Shown here: positions 32,742 to 41,298 of the stretch, in pieces
Numbering within the stretch: the first letter of the stretch is position 1
Layout: each line of letters starts with the position of its first letter
NCBI GenBank assembly: GCA_964428055.1
Contig: CAYRWM010000006.1
Location: 1-64,000 of the forward strand
Direction of reading: 5' to 3'
DNA from: CAYRWM01 sp964428055
GTDB lineage: Bacteria; Bacillota; Clostridia; Christensenellales; Christensenellaceae
Length of the DNA stretch: 64,000 bases
Notes under the pieces: model-generated
Told to the model about the DNA's origin: nothing
Databases searched by the model: none
The model's input: only the letters and a program-made list of their open reading frames with translations
Position numbers and translations under genes: made by a program

Positions 32742-34019
32742 ATGGAAGATATGCAGAAAAAGTATGACGCCAAACTGAAGAGAGTTGCGGATGCCGTTAA
32801 GCTCGTTGAGCCCGACAGGATACCGATAGTACCTGTATTTCAGGCTTTCCCTGTATACTATGCTCAGTCCAAAGGTATTGATGTAACGATACAGGATCTG
32901 ATGTATGAATACAGAAAATGCTCACAGGTCTATGACTGCCTGTATGATGATTTTGATCCGGACATGGGCTGGGATCCGATACTCTTCTACCCCACCGACT
33001 ACATGGAGAGACTCGGCCTCACATGGTTCAAGTGGCCGGGCAAGAAGGACAAGGACCTCGCCCCCATGGATATCGACCCCAATACGATGTACCAGTACAT
33101 CGAGGATCAGTACATGAAGGGTGATGAATATCCCGAAGCTATCCGCGATATGACAAAATTCATGATGAACAAGTGGTATCCGAGAAGTTTCTCTAAACTG
33201 AGTGGTCTTGCCAAAGTCGATTTCAGAGATTCGATGTGGTTCGGACATATGGGACAGATAGCTGCCTTCTCGGATCCTGAAGTACAGGATTCATTCAAAG
33301 CCCTGTTTGATGCCGGCCAGATGCTCCTCAACTGGTTCATCTATCTCGGCGAGTATCAGGCGCACATGAAAGAGAAGTACGGTATGCCCCCGCTCTATGC
33401 AGGATTTGCATACGCGCCTTTTGACATGATAGGCGACAACATGCGCGGTACCGTGGACATACTCTATGATATGTACGATCATGAAGAGGAACTTCTGCAG
33501 CTGATCGATGTTGTGACAGACTTCGCAATAAAGGATATCATTGCAGGCTGCAGCGGAAATGCAGTTCCCTACGTATGGCACTGGCTGCATAAGGGCGTTG
33601 ACGAATTCATGACAGACGATCAGTTCAAGACATTCTACTGGCCGTCCTTAAGGAAAATGCTGATCGCGGAAGCTGAGGCAGGACTCGTTCCCATGATCTA
33701 CGTTGAAGGCGCCTACAACAGCCGTCTCGAGTACTTCCTTGATCTCCCCAAGGGCTCATGCATAGTCAATCTCGAGTATACGGACATGGCAAAGGCCAAG
33801 AAGATCATCGGCGACCATCTCTGCCTGATGGGTAACGTTCCCGCAGTCACGCTCACATACGGATCGGCACAGGAGACTGACGACTACTGCAAGTGGCTCA
33901 TAGACACATGCGCACCGGGCGGCGGCTTCATCATGGACTCCGGCACAATGATAGACGATGCCAACCCCGACAACATCAGAGTAATGTTCGAGTCGATTGA
34001 CAAGTACGGAGCCAAATAA
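32742..34019 (+). CDS. URO-D family (methyltransferase-like) protein
   Basis: About 425 residues of the uroporphyrinogen decarboxylase/MtaA superfamily (PVYYAQSKGIDVTIQDLMYE, YADMG-type barrel pattern, CLMGNVPAVTLTYGSAQET, GGGFIMDSGTMIDDANPDNI). Haem biosynthesis genes are absent nearby, and such stand-alone members are usually cobamide-linked methyltransferases or of unknown role. No corrinoid protein is encoded next to it. I start at ATG 32742 with GGGAG; an upstream Met at 32724 has no ribosome site. A terminator follows. Confidence 0.75.
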   Translation: MEDMQKKYDAKLKRVADAVKLVEPDRIPIVPVFQAFPVYYAQSKGIDVTIQDLMYEYRKCSQVYDCLYDDFDPDMGWDPILFYPTDYMERLGLTWFKWPGKKDKDLAPMDIDPNTMYQYIEDQYMKGDEYPEAIRDMTKFMMNKWYPRSFSKLSGLAKVDFRDSMWFGHMGQIAAFSDPEVQDSFKALFDAGQMLLNWFIYLGEYQAHMKEKYGMPPLYAGFAYAPFDMIGDNMRGTVDILYDMYDHEEELLQLIDVVTDFAIKDIIAGCSGNAVPYVWHWLHKGVDEFMTDDQFKTFYWPSLRKMLIAEAEAGLVPMIYVEGAYNSRLEYFLDLPKGSCIVNLEYTDMAKAKKIIGDHLCLMGNVPAVTLTYGSAQETDDYCKWLIDTCAPGGGFIMDSGTMIDDANPDNIRVMFESIDKYGAK

Positions 34020-34032
34020 GAATTAATCATGG

Positions 34033-34070
34033 CAGGCATTTTCATCCAGGTGGAAATGCCTGTTTTTTAT
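34033..34070 (+). terminator. terminator after URO-D gene
   Basis: Stem CAGGCATTT (34033-34041) with AAATGCCTG (34054-34062) followed by TTTTTTAT. It ends only about 15 bp before the WYL gene start, so part of the transcript may read through. Confidence 0.7.
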
Positions 34071-34085
34071 TTAGGAGAAAAGACT

Positions 34086-35075
34086 ATGGCCAAAAAGAGC
34101 AATCAGAAGCTCAAGATACTGTATCTAGCCAAAATACTCAATGAGAATACAAATGATGACAACGGGATAACGATGCCCCAGATAATCGAAAAGCTGGACG
34201 GCTACGGTATATCTGCCGACAGGAAGACCATCTATATGGATATAGAGGAACTCCGCAACTACGGCATGGACATCCTCAGCGAAAAAAGAGGAGCCCATTA
34301 CTACTACTTCGTGGGAAGCCGGCTGTTTGAGCTTGCGGAGCTCAAACTCCTGGTGGACTCTGTACAGTCGGCAAAATTCATCACCGAGAAAAAGTCAAAA
34401 GAGCTCATAAAGAAACTCGGAGAACTCGCCTCAAAGCAGGACGCATCGCAGCTGAACCGCCAGGTATATATAGCAGGCCGCGTCAAGACCATGAATGAAA
34501 GCATCTATTACAATGTTGACAAGATACATCATGCGATCAATATCGGCCATACCATAAAATTCCGTTATTTTCAGTGGAACATAAAAAAGGAGGCCGAACC
34601 CAGACACGGCGGCGCCTTATATACCATCAGCCCCTTAAATCTTATATGGGATGATGAATACTACTATCTGGTAGGTTATGATCCCGAGAACAATGATATA
34701 CGCCATTTCCGGGTGGATAAGATGACGGATATCCGCTTAACGGACAGTCCGTGCGTAAAAGGAGGCCCCGCCGAAGGATACGATGTCGCATCTTATTCGA
34801 AAAAACTCTTCGGCATGTTCGGAGGCAAGACATATAAGGTCGAATTCGAGTGCGAGGACTCGATGGTCGGGATAATGATAGACAGATTCGGCAAGGACAT
34901 CGCCATCATAAAAAAGGATGCCGGTCATTTTAAGACCGTCATCGATGTGGCACTGAGCGAACAGTTCATGGGATGGCTGTTCTCGCTTGGCAGCGGGATT
35001 AAGATTGTTTCTCCTCCCGAAGTAAAAACCAGGGTAAAGGAACAGCTTGAAGCACTGCATAAACTTTATGAATGA
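34086..35075 (+). CDS. WYL-domain transcriptional regulator
   Basis: A 329-residue regulator: N-terminal winged helix (LKILYLAKILNE to DRKTIYMDIEELRNYG), then a WYL domain (ISPLNLIWDDEYYYLVGYD, HFRVDKMTDI) and a C-terminal extension. Start ATG at 34086 with TTAGGAG. WYL proteins sense nucleotides or other ligands. It is probably co-transcribed with the URO-D gene and may control it. Confidence 0.85.
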   Translation: MAKKSNQKLKILYLAKILNENTNDDNGITMPQIIEKLDGYGISADRKTIYMDIEELRNYGMDILSEKRGAHYYYFVGSRLFELAELKLLVDSVQSAKFITEKKSKELIKKLGELASKQDASQLNRQVYIAGRVKTMNESIYYNVDKIHHAINIGHTIKFRYFQWNIKKEAEPRHGGALYTISPLNLIWDDEYYYLVGYDPENNDIRHFRVDKMTDIRLTDSPCVKGGPAEGYDVASYSKKLFGMFGGKTYKVEFECEDSMVGIMIDRFGKDIAIIKKDAGHFKTVIDVALSEQFMGWLFSLGSGIKIVSPPEVKTRVKEQLEALHKLYE

Positions 35076-35087
35076 TGTGCAAAAATA

Positions 35088-35124
35088 AAGAGGCCGGTCA
35101 CGTTCATGACCGGCTTCTTTTTAT
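35088..35124. terminator. bidirectional terminator between convergent genes
   Basis: Stem GCCGGTCA (35093-35100) with TGACCGGC (35107-35114), with A/T-rich flanks on both sides. It serves the WYL gene (plus) and the FGGY kinase (minus). Confidence 0.75.
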
Positions 35125-35143
35125 TTGTTGGTATGCATAGTCA

Positions 35144-36682
35144 TCAGTTCTTTTCCAGTTCCGCTATCCTCTCATAGAAGCCGCGGAGTTCATGGAAATA
35201 TGCTTCATAGAGTGCAGCATGCTTGTCATATACGGCACCCATTTCGGGCTGAGGATTAAACTCCTTTTTGACCGCCACATGATCTTTCGCGGTCTTCTTC
35301 ATATCGTCAAACACACCTATGGCGTTACCGGCGAGAATAACAGCACCCCACATAGCTACATCGCCGCGGTCAAGTATCTGGTATGTCGTTCTGTGAGCAT
35401 CCGCACACATCTGCGGCCATATCGAAGACTTTGCGCCGCCGCCGATAAGACTGCACTTGTCCATGGCATACTCCGGATACAGAGCCTTCATGCGCTTCAG
35501 GGAGATGCCGAAGTCATATGTCAGACTTTCCATCAGAGCCTTGTAGAAGTGAGCCTTGGAGTGGCTCCAGTCAAAGCCCATCCACATTCCCTTAAGGGAA
35601 TCGACTGACGGCATCGCGCTGCCGGACAGAAGAGCCACACTCATGAGTCCGTTGCATCCCACGGGTATCTCCGCCATCTCTTTTTCTATAGAAGCGAAAG
35701 CTTCCTTAAGAGGCATGCCCTCCTGCTGTACGAACGTATCGATATACCAGTCAAGAGTTATACCTGAACCTGTTATGTAATTCATAACGAAGAACTCGCC
35801 CGGTATCGCCGAAGGCACTACATCATATCTGCGCTCTTCCATGTCAGGACGCCATTCTTCAACGCAGCAGCTCACTGCACCGTATGATCCGGCCTCGAAT
35901 ATAAGGTCGCCGGGATCGACTATAGCAGCACCCAGACATCCAGCGGGTTTGTCGCCTGCACCTGACACGAGAGGTATACCGGCTTTAAGACCTGTCTGAG
36001 CCGCCATATCGGCATTCAGATGTGCGACTATGGTATTTGAATTCACGATCCTCGGGAGTCTGTCGGTATCTATGCCGACGGCACTGCATATGCTGTCTGA
36101 CCAACGGTCATTGTTGACATCGGACATGCCGGTCCATTCCGTAAAAGTACGGTCGATAACGGCTTCCTCGATCGGTATATCGCCCAGCTTACCGATAACA
36201 TATCCGCTTATCATGAGATACTTGCGGATCTTTGCGTCCTCTTCAGGGAACTCTGCCTTGAACCACGCGGCCTTAGGCGCCATCTGCGGGAAGTTTGTTC
36301 CTGCAATCCTCAGGAAGTCATCCTTAAGGCTCTTCATCTGCTCGTTGGCGTAGGGCATGTACCTGCTGTCAAGAGAACACGACCATGTCGTTATATCGTT
36401 CCAGTTCTCATCAACGCCCATAAAACCGGCCATCTGTCCCGTAAAAGATACCGCCTGTATCTTGTCGCCCGCGCCGTCAAGGCCGCCTACGACTGACTTT
36501 ATGCAGGCAATAACGGAAGCAAACAGCTCTTCGCCCTTCTGGATAAAGATGCCCGGACCGGGCCTGTAATCCTTAACCGGTTCATTCGCCTCAGCCAGGC
36601 ACTTACTTGTAGCTGTATCGTAAACGCCGGCTTTGATAAAACTCGTTCCCAGATCGATCGCCAGGATCCATGTATCTTTCAT
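35144..36682 (-). CDS. FGGY-family carbohydrate kinase (xylulokinase-like)
   Basis: ATP-dependent sugar kinase, 512 residues. Phosphate motif AIDLGTSFIKAG at the N-terminus, catalytic Asp in SGAGDKPAGCLG, and adenosine motif LIGGGAKSSIWPQMCAD. Closest in style to xylulokinases, but the sugar is not certain. Strong GAGGGG ribosome site. It has its own promoter (36746-36774) after the terminator of the oxidative operon. Confidence 0.88.
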   Translation of the reverse strand: MKDTWILAIDLGTSFIKAGVYDTATSKCLAEANEPVKDYRPGPGIFIQKGEELFASVIACIKSVVGGLDGAGDKIQAVSFTGQMAGFMGVDENWNDITTWSCSLDSRYMPYANEQMKSLKDDFLRIAGTNFPQMAPKAAWFKAEFPEEDAKIRKYLMISGYVIGKLGDIPIEEAVIDRTFTEWTGMSDVNNDRWSDSICSAVGIDTDRLPRIVNSNTIVAHLNADMAAQTGLKAGIPLVSGAGDKPAGCLGAAIVDPGDLIFEAGSYGAVSCCVEEWRPDMEERRYDVVPSAIPGEFFVMNYITGSGITLDWYIDTFVQQEGMPLKEAFASIEKEMAEIPVGCNGLMSVALLSGSAMPSVDSLKGMWMGFDWSHSKAHFYKALMESLTYDFGISLKRMKALYPEYAMDKCSLIGGGAKSSIWPQMCADAHRTTYQILDRGDVAMWGAVILAGNAIGVFDDMKKTAKDHVAVKKEFNPQPEMGAVYDKHAALYEAYFHELRGFYERIAELEKN

Positions 36683-36745
36683 ATCTTACCCCTCTTTCAT
36701 ATACAAACATCCCGCTTAAGGCATAAACCCTGAGCCGGATACTTT

Positions 36746-36774
36746 ATTATACTGAAATGAAAAACAAATCTGAA
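36746..36774 (-). promoter_or_regulatory. promoter of FGGY kinase gene
   Basis: Minus strand TTCAGA (36769-36774), 17-bp spacer, perfect TATAAT (36746-36751). A second TATAAT with extended-10 TGC lies at 36835-36843. The surrounding 438-bp gap (36683-37120) contains nothing else apart from the eda terminator. Confidence 0.55.
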
Positions 36775-37070
36775 CGACTGCATAAGCGCCTCCTGTGAGC
36801 CGAAGCGGTATTATATGCAATCTCCCTATTTCGTATTATAGCATATCGGAACACAAAAAAACGCTCTCGAGTCATATTTGTCATTTTTTCATTTTATTCA
36901 TTCTCTGCTTGACCGCGTATGATACAAATCATAGAATAACACTGTATTTCAGGATGTGAGAGTGTGATATGGGGAAAGGAATGAACGGTTTTCAAGCTAA
37001 TATCTGCCGTCTGTCCGGCAAAACAGCTTTCAGACAACAGAAGTAATGCCTTGTATTAAAAAACGGGAAC

Positions 37071-37112
37071 AAAAAAAGTTCTCCCTCATTATTAAGAGAG
37101 AGAACTTTTTTA
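37071..37112 (-). terminator. terminator of oxidative sugar operon
   Basis: Stem AAGTTCTC with GAGAACTT and long A/T arms, 10 bp after the KDPG aldolase stop. Confidence 0.75.
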
Positions 37113-37120
37113 ATGCATCC

Positions 37121-37762
37121 TTACTGTCTTGCTTTTCTGACTTCCTCGACCATCTTTCTTCCGATCTCGGCAATGCTTGCATAATCACCTGTTTTCGCAC
37201 CCTTTGTCAGATCACTGCCGGCACCGACTGCAACACAGCCCGCCTTGATCCACTCGCCGCAGTTTTCAGCATTTACTCCGCCGGTAGGCATGAGTTTCGC
37301 ATACGGGAGCGGCCCTCTGAAAGCTTTTATGATCTTAGGTCCGAACAGATTGCCGGGGAACACTTTTACTATATCGGCTCCTGCTTCCATGCACTCAACG
37401 ACTTCCTTGATCGTCATAGCACCCGGCATGCACGGGACCTGATATCTAAGGCATGTTTTTACGGTCGGAACATCCAGATACGGGGACACTACGAACTTCG
37501 CGCCTGCGAGGATCGCAGCTCTTGCAGTCTCTGAATCCAGAACCGTGCCTGCTCCTATTATTATCTCATCCTCGGAATACTTAGCACACAGTTCCTTAAT
37601 GACATCAAGCGCTCCCGGAACTGTAAAAGTAAGTTCTATTCCGACTATACCGCCCTCTATGCAGGCATCGCATATCTTTATGGCCTGCTCTGCGTTCTCG
37701 GCGCGTACGACAGCGAAAACGCCGCAGTCTGTCAGTCTCTTCAGTATCTCAGTTTTATCCAT
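37121..37762 (-). CDS. eda: KDPG/KHG aldolase
   Basis: Class I aldolase of 213 residues that splits 2-keto-3-deoxy-6-phosphogluconate (or the galactonate/hydroxyglutarate analogue) to pyruvate plus an aldehyde. Catalytic Glu in GIELTFTVPGA, Schiff-base Lys in IVKVFPGNLFGP, phosphate loop PTGGVNAEN. Final gene of the six-gene operon; it supplies the C-C cleavage step of an oxidative, Entner-Doudoroff-like route. Confidence 0.92.
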   Translation of the reverse strand: MDKTEILKRLTDCGVFAVVRAENAEQAIKICDACIEGGIVGIELTFTVPGALDVIKELCAKYSEDEIIIGAGTVLDSETARAAILAGAKFVVSPYLDVPTVKTCLRYQVPCMPGAMTIKEVVECMEAGADIVKVFPGNLFGPKIIKAFRGPLPYAKLMPTGGVNAENCGEWIKAGCVAVGAGSDLTKGAKTGDYASIAEIGRKMVEEVRKARQ

Positions 37763-37781
37763 ATTATCGCCTCTTTCAAAA

Positions 37782-38738
37782 TTACTTATTGAGTATATAT
37801 CTGCACTCTTTGCCCTTAAGCACGGCTATCGCGTTCTCGACAGACATCCTGCCCATGTTTGAAACAGCCTCAGAAGTATGAGCGCCGGTATGGGGCGTGA
37901 ACACGACATTATCAAGCCCTTTCAGCGGAGAATCTTTGAGGGGCTCCTGTTCAAAAGCATCCATGCCGAGTCCGCCGAGCTTTCCGCTTTTCACAGCCTT
38001 TGCCGCAGCATCTTCGTCTATAAGGCCGCCTCTGGCCGTATTGATTATGACCGCGCCCTGTTTCATGCTGCCTATCCTGTCCGCATTTATCATATGTTTC
38101 GTCTGATCATTGAGCGGAACGTGCAGAGACACATAGTCTGATGAACTGAGGATATCATCCAGTGCCATCTCAGTTATGCCGTTCTTCTCTGCAAAATCCC
38201 TGTCAAAGAACGGATCGTATGCGCAGACATCCATACCGAATGCCTTGGCGCGAACCGCGAGATTCTTTCCTATAGCACCCATGCCTACTATACCGAGTCT
38301 CTTGCCGCACAGCTCAACGCCCTCATTCCTGGGCCATTCTCCCGCTTCCACAGCTTTATGGAGTTTCGGAATGTTTCTGGAGACCGCAAGCATCAGCCCG
38401 AAAGCAAGTTCGCATACGGCAACGCTGTTGGCACCCGGAGTGTTCGTAACTATTATGCCCTTCTTTGTGCAGGCATCTATATCAACTCTGTCGACTCCCG
38501 CTCCGTATCTTGATATCACCTTCACCGTATCAGGCATACGCTCAATGACATCCGCGGTTATATAATCGACACCGGCTATATATCCGTCAACGCCGTCAAG
38601 TCTGTCGATTATCTGATCGCCGGCCAGCGGCACACCAAGATCGTTGTATATGACTTCATCCGCAAACTCCTCGACCATCCTCTGCGCCTCTGCATTCTGA
38701 GGCTTAAGAAATGACGTCGGAGTAACCAGTATCTTCAT
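37782..38738 (-). CDS. D-isomer 2-hydroxyacid dehydrogenase
   Basis: A 318-residue NAD-dependent dehydrogenase like phosphoglycerate or hydroxypyruvate dehydrogenase. Catalytic Arg in SRYGAGVDRVD, cofactor loop GMGAIGKNLA, Glu in MDAFEQEPL and His in FTPHTGA are all present. No ACT domain, so it is probably catabolic and not serine biosynthesis. Starts 20 bp after the cupin isomerase gene stops. Confidence 0.88.
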   Translation of the reverse strand: MKILVTPTSFLKPQNAEAQRMVEEFADEVIYNDLGVPLAGDQIIDRLDGVDGYIAGVDYITADVIERMPDTVKVISRYGAGVDRVDIDACTKKGIIVTNTPGANSVAVCELAFGLMLAVSRNIPKLHKAVEAGEWPRNEGVELCGKRLGIVGMGAIGKNLAVRAKAFGMDVCAYDPFFDRDFAEKNGITEMALDDILSSSDYVSLHVPLNDQTKHMINADRIGSMKQGAVIINTARGGLIDEDAAAKAVKSGKLGGLGMDAFEQEPLKDSPLKGLDNVVFTPHTGAHTSEAVSNMGRMSVENAIAVLKGKECRYILNK

Positions 38739-38761
38739 TCAGCAGACCTCCGAAAGGTTTT

Positions 38762-39340
38762 TTATTTCCACTTGGGATTATCGACTACAACAGGCTTTCC
38801 GTCCTTTTCGACGATGAGTTTGTGATAACCCTTTGTTTCGATCGTGCCGTAGTCATGACCTGCGTCCGCATCAAATGCGAAGAACATGCGCAGGGGCTTG
38901 TCGCCCGTATTGACTGATCTGTGTGCATATCCTCTGGGGACATAGCAGACCTCGCCCCTCTTAAGGGGAAGCTCGATCGTATCGCCGGCCTTGTTCTCCA
39001 TTACCATGTATCCTTCGCCGTCAAGAGTCCAGTAGACTTCCGCCGTATCAGTAATGGTGTGGAAGTGTCCCTTTGTCATGAAGTATTCGTTGCCGACCTT
39101 TCCAGGATAAAGGACTGTCGTTCCGAACAGAACGTCTCCGCTCCTCTCAGGGCAGCCCATCTCATACCACTCGTATACGATCGGGTCATCGTTTTCAAGT
39201 ATCTTCTCGGCCGCTTCAACGTCACAATACATATCCTTCATCATTGACAGTGTCTTCCTGCTTATCTCAGCCTTTGTTGAAAGCGCTGTCTCAGGGTCAA
39301 AATCTACCAGAAATGCTTTATCCCAATTAAAATTATTCAT
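38762..39340 (-). CDS. cupin-type glucose-6-phosphate isomerase
   Basis: A 192-residue metal-dependent PGI of the archaeal cupin type (PF06560). Signature FMTKGHFHTITDTAEVYWTL gives the His-x-His and Glu ligands; PRGYAHRSVN gives the last His. It interconverts aldose- and ketose-6-phosphates; a relaxed or different sugar phosphate is possible in this operon. AAGGAG before the ATG. Confidence 0.85.
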   Translation of the reverse strand: MNNFNWDKAFLVDFDPETALSTKAEISRKTLSMMKDMYCDVEAAEKILENDDPIVYEWYEMGCPERSGDVLFGTTVLYPGKVGNEYFMTKGHFHTITDTAEVYWTLDGEGYMVMENKAGDTIELPLKRGEVCYVPRGYAHRSVNTGDKPLRMFFAFDADAGHDYGTIETKGYHKLIVEKDGKPVVVDNPKWK

Positions 39341-39350
39341 AACTATCTCC

Positions 39351-40304
39351 TTATCTGTTGTTGAATTTTGCTGCTATATCAGCGCATTTTCTGAGCGTAT
39401 CGCCCTCTATCTTTATATCAAAAACTTCGGATATGACCGCCGTCCAGCCGTAGATGAAATACATCCATCCGTCTTCGATCTTAAGATTCTGTTCTTTCTG
39501 CTGCTTTTCAGCCTGATGCATAAAATCAAGCTCTCCTCTGTAGTTTATCTCCCAAACGATGGCATTCTTCGGGAACACGGCATCATCCGTAAGAGGTGAA
39601 CCGGGTCTGTCTTTGCCGAGACCTGTAGCGTTCACTATCAGAGAACCTTCGCCCATCTTTGCCAGAACTTCATCGTTCTGTCCGGGTTCTGGTGTAAGAA
39701 AATACTGACAGTCCACGCAGCCGGGATTCAGTTTTTTGTTGATCTCCTCAAGCTCCTTGAGCCTCGGGAGAGAACGGTTCGCAACATAAATGTATTTGGG
39801 ATAATTTCCCTTGAACTCATCCCTCATAAAATATGAGCACATGGATATGGCAGCACCGCCGGCACCCATTATCATGACACCCGCTTCGGGATGTTCAGCC
39901 CAGTAATTTGCAGGGATGAACTCCTCGAGCGCCTGACCGCATGTGATGGGATCCTTAGCATGTCCCCTGAGCTCTGCGCCTCTCTTTGAGATCGATGACA
40001 TCTCTTTGAACATCTCGGCATAGGGATCACAGTATTCGAACATATCTCTTGCCGCATTATACAGATCGATCTTGTGAGTCGTTACCAGAGCACCCAGAGA
40101 GAGCGGATCGTTCTTCATAAAAGAAACAACGTCTCTGTAATCCTGCGGATCGGCATGTATAGCGATATCTATACCCTTTATGCAGGCTCCCAGACCGAGT
40201 GCTTTTGACCATTCGGGGAAGACCTTCATGATAGATGACTGGCCGGTTGTAACCCCGACAAAATACATCGTGGGCTGTGTGGCTTTTTCAGGTATGTTTA
40301 CCAT
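39351..40304 (-). CDS. shikimate dehydrogenase-like protein
   Basis: A 317-residue AroE-fold protein: ALVTTHKIDLYNAA (the catalytic Lys lies in THK), Rossmann loop MGAGGAAISM and NATGLGKDRPG. No other shikimate genes are nearby, and the N-terminal substrate pocket differs from true AroE. It likely reduces or oxidises a polyhydroxy acid or cyclitol related to the operon's sugar. AAGGAG before the ATG; 10 bp gap to the next gene. Confidence 0.78.
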   Translation of the reverse strand: MVNIPEKATQPTMYFVGVTTGQSSIMKVFPEWSKALGLGACIKGIDIAIHADPQDYRDVVSFMKNDPLSLGALVTTHKIDLYNAARDMFEYCDPYAEMFKEMSSISKRGAELRGHAKDPITCGQALEEFIPANYWAEHPEAGVMIMGAGGAAISMCSYFMRDEFKGNYPKYIYVANRSLPRLKELEEINKKLNPGCVDCQYFLTPEPGQNDEVLAKMGEGSLIVNATGLGKDRPGSPLTDDAVFPKNAIVWEINYRGELDFMHQAEKQQKEQNLKIEDGWMYFIYGWTAVISEVFDIKIEGDTLRKCADIAAKFNNR

Positions 40305-40334
40305 GGTTCATATCTCCTTATATATAATACTTAT

Positions 40335-41285
40335 TTATAAACAATCCATTGCCAGCGCACGTCTGGCATTATTAACTGTCATATTCTCTATATCGGCGTC
40401 ACTGATACCGTGCTCTTTCAGCATTTTCTCAAAGTCCGTCAGGATATATGACAGACCGATATCACCGCCGTAGCTTTTCAGCCGTGCCCTTGTAGTATCC
40501 AGACTGAGCATTATCCTGTCCGAATAGCCTCTTGAGATCATCTGCTCTATAAATCTGATCTCTTCTTCATGACTCAGGTATTTCAGTCTGGCTACCGAAT
40601 CGTAATCCAGATACGCACCCTGAGCGGCTATCTCCGAGTTGTATTCAACATCCCGCCTGGCTCTGTCCAGATGGCATATTATTACCTTTTCCGCAGGAAC
40701 GCCTTTGTCTGTAAAGAACCTGAGGACCCTGAGCGCATCGCATCCCTGATCCGTGTGGCATAAAACAGTCGCACCGGTTTTTTTCTGGGCTTCCGCTGCA
40801 GCTTCAAACAGCTTGGGATAGATCCCGAACTCATCCGAAGCGGAATCCAGCGCGACCTTTATGATGCCTGCTCTGTAATCAGTCCTTTCAAGACCGGCAG
40901 ACTTCGATGACAGCATGCCCTGAGTGATCTCACTCATAAGGAACAAGCATATCTCTTCCGCATCCTTGTCGCTAAAGAAATCCGGAAAGTCACAGAACTC
41001 TGTTTTATGGAATCCGGTTGATGCAACGATATGGACTCCGCTCTTTCTGGAAACCTCGGCCAGCTGCTCGGCCATACGGCCGTATAGTCCGGGCTGAGCA
41101 TCTACTACAAGCGAACCTCCGTTTTCACGGTATTCATCGAGCTCCTTGAGCGACTTGTCAGCCTCATCCATATACAGCACACGCGATACTTCGAATGAAG
41201 CTCCTTTTTCAACGAACAGATGTTCGTGGCACTGGGAATGCCCCAACGTGCTGCTGTCTATGTCTCCCAGAACAGTCCTGATCAA
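40335..41285 (-). CDS. phosphotriesterase-family lactonase-like hydrolase
   Basis: A 316-residue amidohydrolase-fold enzyme of the PTE family. All metal ligands are visible: His-x-His in CHEHLF, bridging Lys in IIKVALDS, His in VLCHTDQG, His in ICHLDRAR and Asp in LSLDTTR. Characterised relatives hydrolyse sugar (phospho)lactones. Following a zinc dehydrogenase, opening of a sugar lactone is a reasonable role. TTG start with GGGGAAG. Confidence 0.82.
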   Translation of the reverse strand: MIRTVLGDIDSSTLGHSQCHEHLFVEKGASFEVSRVLYMDEADKSLKELDEYRENGGSLVVDAQPGLYGRMAEQLAEVSRKSGVHIVASTGFHKTEFCDFPDFFSDKDAEEICLFLMSEITQGMLSSKSAGLERTDYRAGIIKVALDSASDEFGIYPKLFEAAAEAQKKTGATVLCHTDQGCDALRVLRFFTDKGVPAEKVIICHLDRARRDVEYNSEIAAQGAYLDYDSVARLKYLSHEEEIRFIEQMISRGYSDRIMLSLDTTRARLKSYGGDIGLSYILTDFEKMLKEHGISDADIENMTVNNARRALAMDCL

Positions 41286-41298
41286 AATACTTCCCCGT

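Noticed and set aside
32742..34019. HemE (haem biosynthesis) for the URO-D homologue
   Set aside because: It is longer than HemE, lacks haem neighbours and is paired with a WYL regulator, so a methyltransferase-like role is more plausible.
26190..36758. Shared TATACTGAAAT near the BMC palindrome and the FGGY promoter
   Set aside because: The FGGY copy has no inverted partner and overlaps the -10 box, so it is not evidence for a second SorC site.
36983..37048. Plus-strand 21-codon frame with a purine-rich stretch before its ATG
   Set aside because: Spacing is poor, it runs into the antisense of the eda terminator and no gene follows for which it could be a leader peptide.
39351..40304. Genuine shikimate pathway AroE
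   Set aside because: No aro genes nearby, pocket region unlike AroE, and it is embedded in a sugar-oxidation operon.
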